A DNA stretch of 64,000 nt, taken from contig JAIXMR010000056.1 of assembly GCA_025677835.1 (NCBI GenBank), positions 1 to 64,000 of the forward strand, written 5' to 3'. Source of the DNA: Sporodiniella umbellata (lineage: Eukaryota; Mucoromycota; Mucoromycetes; Mucorales; Rhizopodaceae). The position numbers and the translations under genes were made by a program. Positions 56,174 through 64,000 of this stretch are shown piece after piece. Each line of letters opens with the position of its first letter. Position 1 is the stretch's first letter. The notes under the pieces are model-generated. The model had not been told where the DNA came from. It did no database searches and saw only the letters and a program-made list of their open reading frames with translations.

Positions 56174-56596
56174 TTATTTCCTTTTTTCTAATACAAGAGC
56201 CCGAAGCCATGCCGCTTCTCTTTCTAGTTCTATTAGTCTTTCTTCCAAATACTTTGTTTTTGATTCCATTTCTTTGGTTTTTTGGTCAAGTTCTTGCTCT
56301 TTTTGCTTTTTCTTTTGACGGAATCTAGCAGATGCTGCTGTATTTCTCTTTCTTTTATCCTCGTCTACTTCTATTGTTTTAGACCTTTTTCTCGTAGGCT
56401 CTTTTGTAGGCTCAGAAACTATAGATGTAATGGGTGTGTAAAGATCGTTCATTACAGGTTTTGAACCCGACCCTGGCTGTATGTCGTATGTGAATTGAGC
56501 ATTGGTCCACAATGCAAGCTCGTCTCGAAGTGCCTCTTCAGAGATGTTGTTAGACGAAGGGTCTTCTAAGAGGTTTAGTGCTGAAATGTATGACAT
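56174..56596 (-). CDS. Small bZIP transcription factor (Cys-3/Met4/Gcn4-like)
   Basis: A DNA-binding regulator of about 140 residues. The C-terminal half is a bZIP domain: basic region RKRNTAASARFRQKKKQKEQ with the N-x2-AA-x2-S-R signature, then a zipper (YLEERLIELEREAAWLRALV) with hydrophobic heptads. The N-terminal part is acidic with Ser/Thr-Pro sites. The best recalled match for RNTAASARFR(x)KKKQ is the sulfur-regulator type (Cys-3/Met4), with Gcn4/Cpc1 as alternative. The start at 56596 (MSYISALNLLEDP) is the simplest; an acceptor-like ATTTCAG just after it leaves open an upstream exon. It lies next to two decarboxylase genes, but no functional link is shown. Confidence 0.82.
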   Translation of the reverse strand: MSYISALNLLEDPSSNNISEEALRDELALWTNAQFTYDIQPGSGSKPVMNDLYTPITSIVSEPTKEPTRKRSKTIEVDEDKRKRNTAASARFRQKKKQKEQELDQKTKEMESKTKYLEERLIELEREAAWLRALVLEKRK

Positions 56597-59500
56597 GAAA
56601 AGTATAAATAAAAATGACAAAAAAAAGAAAGGCAAAAAGAAAAATTGTCAAAAAAAAAAGATAAATTTGGAATAACCAATAAAATTCCTTTTCTTTTAAA
56701 AAGACAGTGATAAGGGTATTCCGGGCTCAATGAGGTTAGGAATAGGCCACGATTTTATCCAATAGACATTGATCTACGCAGACCCCATGATATTGAGTTG
56801 TAAACCCAGCCCTCTTTTTTTAGCTTTGCAAAAAAAAAAAAAAAAAGCTCACTACAAAACAGTAGCAATTGAGTGAAAACCATAGCTTATACCTGCCGCA
56901 CTTGAAATGTACACAACTTTAAAAGATCTTTTCAGTAAATTCTTAAAGCAGATCTTTTCTCAGATAGATAAAGTAAGATAAGAGTAAGATTGGAAATATG
57001 GGATAGGAAACGTATTTATACATTATTGTTAAACTAAAGCACCTTCCCCCCTCCCTTTTTTTTCAAAAAAAAAAACTCGTATACTGAAACTGAGGCGAAA
57101 TTTAACTTTACCAATGTACTGTTAGCTTGGCCATAAATCTAGTTCCACACTATTACAAAACTGATGACTGAAAATTCAGCTTTATTTTTATTAACTATAA
57201 GATAAAAGGTATACTTTTTAACTGTATAGCTAAAAGCGGTATTAGGTATGTTGGTTGTTATGTTCAAAACAACTACTTCCAAGCCTTTTTGTATGCTTTT
57301 TTTTCTACTTCATATTCAACGTTAAATGCAAAAATCAGCAAGTGAGTTTTGGGTATTTAAATCAAAGTTTACAGCCTACTTAAAATAAATGTTTCTATTC
57401 AAAGAACCTATTTTGATGGGTTGATAGCATTATGACCAAAAAAACTGTCATCAACCCTATTTGATTAGCTCCAATAGGCCTAGAAATTCCCAAGGGGAAA
57501 ATCTAGACTCACTGTTTAAAGCGCCGAATCGATGCTGTCAACGAAGTGTCGCATTTCATTTTTTGAGCAAGTCAAAACGTTTACGACAAAATAAAAAAAA
57601 ATTTATAGTATGAACGTCAACAGTATAGTTTGAAAAATTTTTGTTATTTATATAGTCTTTTCTAGCTGTTTTTTGCCTTTATTCACTGTTAGTAAATTTG
57701 TATCCTATTTTGAATCACGAGAACCTCAGCCCTTACATAAAAGGTTATTATATCCCACCATATTTCTATGGCTTCACGTCAACTACAGTGTGAACCTGTT
57801 TTGAATGAAGTTAATGTTTACACGACTGTCAATTTGTTGAGAATATATGTAATGTGGAGGTTTGGAATTCTAAACGCCATTCCCGCACGCGTACCTCCTA
57901 AAGAATTGATTTGTTAGTTCACTGTACGCCTAAGCGCCATTGTTGTAACTGAAATTTAAGGCACACACATGCATACAGAATAGAATTGCTGTTTTAATAG
58001 CAAGTCGACTCATTCAAAACACAGTTGATGAAATACAAACTGGACTCTGCTCAGTCTCGAGAATGGTAGTAAAAGGAAAACAACAACAAACGATAGAAAA
58101 AAAGTGAATTCAAGGTACAGTAATTAATGGTTTCATAGACTAAAAATGCTGTACTGGCTGTACTTTTTTCAAACTAGGCTTTGTTACAAAAACGCCGATT
58201 GCAGACGCTCACTTTTCTACATGACTATATACAAAAACACATGTGGCGCGTATCGTTTATTTTAAGGTCATGGCGGAAAACGCGTCTACTATAAATTCCT
58301 CTGTACATTGTACTTTTTTATTATCTGTCAATATCTATGTTGAAGAAATAAAATTATTGGATAATTTTTCAAGAGCAATAAATAGCACGTTTGGTGTTGT
58401 TTTTTTTTATTTTTTAAAGAGACGCTTTTAATGACAGACCAAATAAAGGGGGAGGGGAAGATTGGGAGCGATCTGTTGATAAGCTTACAAGCCAATAACA
58501 ACGAAAAGAAGCAAGTACATACGTTCATAACGAAGTAACACCAAGCATTTTAATTTTTTGAGTATTTTTGGATTTTATTTAATAATTACAATAAATTGAC
58601 CCTCTTGACAATCAACGGTACTAATGATGATTAATGATATCACCTTTATACAGACAAAAAAAACCTCAGCAAAAAAAAATAAGGGCCAGACAATTTTTTG
58701 TTTTAAAAAAAAAACAGGGGTGCTCAGGGTTTTTCTGAAAGCAAAAACAGTTACATTTTTTTTTTGTAAGTTTGACACAGTCTCAATACAAAAACATAAG
58801 CGTATTTAGGCCAGCGCTTATAGCGCTTTATAAATATACCTGCTGTTACTTTGTTTAAAAAGACAGGCTAACGAAGCGATTATTTGGGAGTAATAGTTGA
58901 TTGGGCTGAACAAGTTCCGCATTTGCACATACATTGAAAGCTTTTTTTGGAGATGAAAAGAATGTTGATTTCAAGCTTTTATCAAAACATATCAAAGAAC
59001 AATAAAAAGTGTATCTTTAAAACTACCAAATCAAGATAAATAGTAGATAGAATTCTAATAAACAAAACCTTTAGTATTTTGTGGGTTTTTTATAGCACGC
59101 CAGCTGTGATGTGTCAGTTAGCTTATTGTCTTGGGCCTAGAGTAGAGACCATGTGGTCTGTGATAGCAAAACGGTCTCTGTGGGTGGTGTTTGAAATTTA
59201 TTAGTGAATTTTGTGTTACTGTAAATCTATATAAGGTATAGTACGAAAAGGCCGTACTATGGACTATGATACCGTTATGATACGATTGTTATCCTCCCAG
59301 CGTCTCCCGCCACATCTTGTATTTTTCTTTCCATCAGTTTCTTCATGTAGTACGAAAGAACTCTTTGTTTATTTTCTATCCCAAAAAAAAAAAAAACCTT
59401 GTCCAGGTCTTATCAGTATCTTACTATACGAAATATACACACACAAATAGAAATGTCACAGCCAGGATATAAACTCCTCTTTAGCCCATAAAAACGCGCT

Positions 59501-59663
59501 CTAAAAGTCTTGTTTCTCATAATGTTTTGCCCATTTATGAGCACAGAATTATCGCATAAAACAAGTTTAACGACGGAGTTTGATAAAAATACAAATATTT
59601 TTAATATAAATAACAGGATTTCCTTTTATTTTTCGTTTCTTTTTACTCACAAGAAAAAGAAAA
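56597..59663. other. 3-kb AT-rich gene-poor interval
   Basis: Upstream region of both the bZIP gene (left side) and UGP1 (right side). Very AT-rich; the short frames at 58243-58431, 58328-58528 and 59259-59450 lack coding features. A TATA-like CTATATAAGG occurs at about 59227, far (435 bp) from the UGP1 ATG, so its use is doubtful unless there is a leader intron. Confidence 0.55.
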
Positions 59664-61417
<1,754 letters not shown>

Positions 61418-61979
61418 ACCTTCTCCACTTACCACTGTCATTGTAAAGGGGAGGGGAATTGGAAGAAAAGAAAGGGAACTGCTCCAAAGGTTTTTCTGTT
61501 TTATTTCACCTTTCACTTTCTTCTATCTTCCTTTTTGTTATATATAATTTTAATCTTTTTTTCTTCATATCCCAAAAATAAAACAAAAAAAATCGCACAT
61601 AGTCGCTTCTGCATGGTTTTTTTTTCTTTTGGAGAAGGCAAATACAGATTGAGCCCATCGATGTACCTTTCTTATCAGTGAAAGGATACTTGTATTTAAA
61701 GTCAATATATGTGATTGGGTATCTCTCATGGAGCATTCATACCTGTGTTACAGCTCTGAAAGGATCTATGGGAGACGAAATTATAGAGCTTTTTTTTTTA
61801 AAAAAAAAAGGATCTCAACAGCACATATAATTAGGATGATTGTTTTCTGTTCTCTTTTATCACTGCTTCATAACAAATATATACATGTCCTATCCCTAAA
61901 TCTCATATCTACCAACGCTCAACTTTTATCAATAAATATGTTACTTACACCTATCTCCTCTCTTGAGATATGAACAAAA
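61418..61979. other. UGP1 downstream region
   Basis: The presumed 3' UTR contains AATAAA-like sequences around 61576-61584. An A/T-run hairpin (T9A9) lies at about 61792-61809. No gene was seen. Confidence 0.5.
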
Positions 61980-62760
61980 ACTTTAGATCGTTGTCAAGTT
62001 GTGCATTTGCAACCCCTGATGCTTCTCGGAACTATAAACCAGAGTGGTCTTACTAGTGACAACGCCTTAGAAGATGTCCTCAGAGAAGTAGTCAAAAAGC
62101 TGCACCAGAAAACGGTTGAGTTAAAGGCTGAGTTAGCTGTCTTCCCAGATGATGTTGCTCAACATAACGCTGACACTGAAATCCGTGCCAGAGAAGCCAA
62201 TTGGCCTACTGTGATACCCTTCCAAGAAAAAGCCATTTTTTGTTTTTTACTGTAACAGAGATACCCTATGTTAAGAAGTGGCTTTATTGAACAAACTTAA
62301 ATATGATCGCCACAACGTTTGAGCTTGGATATCACTGGGTTGGATAGAGTGCATAACGCGAATATATTTGGAGAGCTGTTTCAATTTGGGCTTAAAACTC
62401 CCCAAGATCTGAGTAAAACGGGCATTAAAGATACATACGACTTTATGGACTTGAGAGGAGGTTTTAACCACTGTGCCGTATCTCTTTTCAAGATAGATTG
62501 CTCCAAAATAGGGAAGATCGTATTTCTGAAGAAAAAAAAGGAGATTTTAAAAAGGAAAGAATCAGATTTTTTTGCACAGCTTTTTATATACTTTTCTTTG
62601 AAAGCAAAAAAGTACAGAAGCCTGTCGGGACATACCTTAGATGAAGCTAATACATCTATTTAGCACTGCTTTATACCTGGTTTAGAAGACGGCGAAGTAG
62701 ACGAATACGGTATGAAATTACTTACTGGTAGACTCTAAAGGTTTAGATAGCATTTGTTGG
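61980..62760 (+). pseudogene. Probable decayed coding region, family unknown
   Basis: Two frames on the plus strand give protein-like peptides: 62001-62255 (ALEDVLREVVKKLHQKTVEL, then FPDDVAQHNADTEIRAREAN) and 62319-62663 (LDITGLDRVHNANIFGELFQ, then GIKDTYDFMDLRGGFNH). After the TAG at 62661 the same frame continues with CFIPGLEDGEVDEYGMKLL. Stops and a frame change separate the parts, and no splice sites rescue them cleanly. I do not recognise the family. It may be a dead gene or part of an old mobile element. Confidence 0.4.
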
Positions 62761-63853
62761 GTTAAACCAAAGACAGGCACATGTAAGTGATGAAAGGTTA
62801 CAGCCGTCGACTGCCAACCTCCAGCTAAAGGCAGATATCCTCTTCTTTCCTGTTTTGCACCCAGATATAAACCGTCAATAAAGAAGTAAAATATTTTCGA
62901 AACCGTTTGTAAATGTTTTTTTGTCTTGTTGTGGTTATTTATTTCTTCATTTGGTATTTTGTTCGCTCTTTACAAACTCTATATTTCGCCTTAATCGAAG
63001 TCTAAATACAGTTGCTTTATTATGTCCATAAAATGGTAATACTGTTTCGCTTTACTTTGTTAGATTATAGAAATTTGAATATATAATGAATACAAGTAAC
63101 CAATTTAAAAAAGGCTTATTACATCAATACATTATATAGCCCTTAATATCTTTTAAGAGTGGTTCGAGGCCAAGACTACCAGCAAGCGTTTGACAATTGA
63201 GGAAGTCAGCCAACTTATAGTAATGAAACAAATATTTTATTAGCCCTTCTATATTCTCTGTTGGGCACCATCCAATTTCCAAGCTCATGAACATATCCAA
63301 TAATTCTACCGTTTGGGAATCGGTAGGCGGCCCTCTGGAAAGAGTTTTTGCAGTTGCAATGGGACATCAGCTACTTTTATCGGTGAGATACTCAGCTTAG
63401 AGTAAGGTCATTACAATATTCAAGAACGGCGCGAAAGGCTTGCTAGATTCAATAAAGCAACGAAAAAAAAAAAATAGAAAAGAAAAAGAAAGATAATCCA
63501 AGCTGCAAAAAGAAGTTGATTATTTATCTCGATTTCATGTTTTTCTTTTTTTCTCTTTAAACGACTAGCTTTTGGTTTGAAATATCTTTCACATTTTCAA
63601 ATAACGTTTTTTTTTTTTTTTTTTTTTTTTTTTGAAAAAAAGGGCAGATCCAGGTTATAGCCAAACAACGTTTAGAGGGTGCGCTTGTAGATCTATTTAT
63701 TACAACACAGACTACTTCTAAAAAAATATTTCTACACATCGGCTCTTGAAGCAAAGGCAATAAGAACAATTTGTAAAACAGAAGCGATATGCTCCGACTC
63801 TTCAACTACATAAAATAGTCGTTTTCGGCCGCTTTGGCCTTCTAAAGGAAAGC

Positions 63854-63888
<35 letters not shown>

Positions 63889-64000
63889 GAATGCAAGACA
63901 AACGAGTATTGGTATTTTAGTTCTATAAGAAAACTGCCTTCAGATAAACAACCTTTATAGTTATCAGTGTGCTTTCCCAGTACTACAACACTGTTTAAAA
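62761..64000. other. Unassigned right-hand end of the window
   Basis: No intact gene. Coding-like fragments occur near 63150-63430 (+) with stops between, possibly the tail of the decayed region to the left. T24 and A31 tracts are at 63609-63632 and 63855-63885. An imperfect hairpin (TTTGGC...GCCAAA) at about 63834-63857 immediately precedes the A31 tract. Confidence 0.45.
63855..63885. repeat. 31-bp poly-A tract following a short hairpin
   Basis: A perfect A run directly after an imperfect inverted repeat with TTTGGC/GCCAAA arms. It could be a simple homopolymer, or the 3' end of a retroposed sequence; no target-site duplication was identified. Confidence 0.7.

Overview
This window is nuclear DNA from a fungus. 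Short spliced introns (about 50-100 bp, GT...AG), fungal gene families (class IV chitin synthase, Zds-type protein, class A1 aspartic protease, NHP6, bZIP and GATA factors) and the gene set point to an early-diverging lineage, most likely Mucoromycota (Mucorales-like). Several genes found here are mostly absent from ascomycete yeasts but shared with animals: SAMHD1-type dNTPase, SMG9, DNAJC11, MEA1, USB1 and RTF2. Very long A or T homopolymers (15-39 bp) occur throughout, mainly in introns and between genes. No rRNA, tRNA, CRISPR array or intact transposon was recognised.

Layout. 0-10.8 kb: SAMHD1-like dNTPase (at the window edge), a serine carboxypeptidase, a small GATA factor, an intronless pepsin-like protease, a PPZ-type phosphatase and a Zds1/2-like protein, all on the minus strand except the GATA gene. 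10.8-14.3 kb: no convincing gene. 14.3-25.7 kb: RTF2 (+), SMG9 (-), class IV chitin synthase (-), DNAJC11 (-), USB1 (-), then MEA1-like and NHP6 on the plus strand. 25.7-28.5 kb: AT-rich, with decayed reading frames and a small degenerate tandem repeat. 28.5-37.9 kb: APC1, a secreted I9-type protease inhibitor, a CAMK-like kinase and an intronless nitronate monooxygenase (+). 38.1-47.2 kb: a Tubby-C-like protein, GAR transformylase, a small membrane protein, a purple-acid-phosphatase-like enzyme and AP-3 delta adaptin (-). 47.2-59.6 kb: AT-rich and gene-poor, holding two pyruvate decarboxylase paralogues and a bZIP gene. 59.7-61.4 kb: UDP-glucose pyrophosphorylase; then a probable pseudogene and unassigned sequence to the end.

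Most genes are housekeeping and there is no obvious multi-gene pathway cluster. Themes that recur are cell-cycle and phosphatase control (APC1, Zds, PPZ, kinase), cell-wall and carbohydrate metabolism (chitin synthase, UGP1, PDC), vacuolar or secreted hydrolases and an inhibitor, and RNA surveillance or processing (SMG9, USB1). The observations most worth a second look are a gene-conversion-like tract shared by the PDC pair, a probable GC-AG intron in the carboxypeptidase, a cluster of GATA sites just upstream of the GATA-factor gene, the intronless GC-richer nitronate monooxygenase, and the two decayed coding regions. I did not find strong evidence of an undescribed multi-component system.
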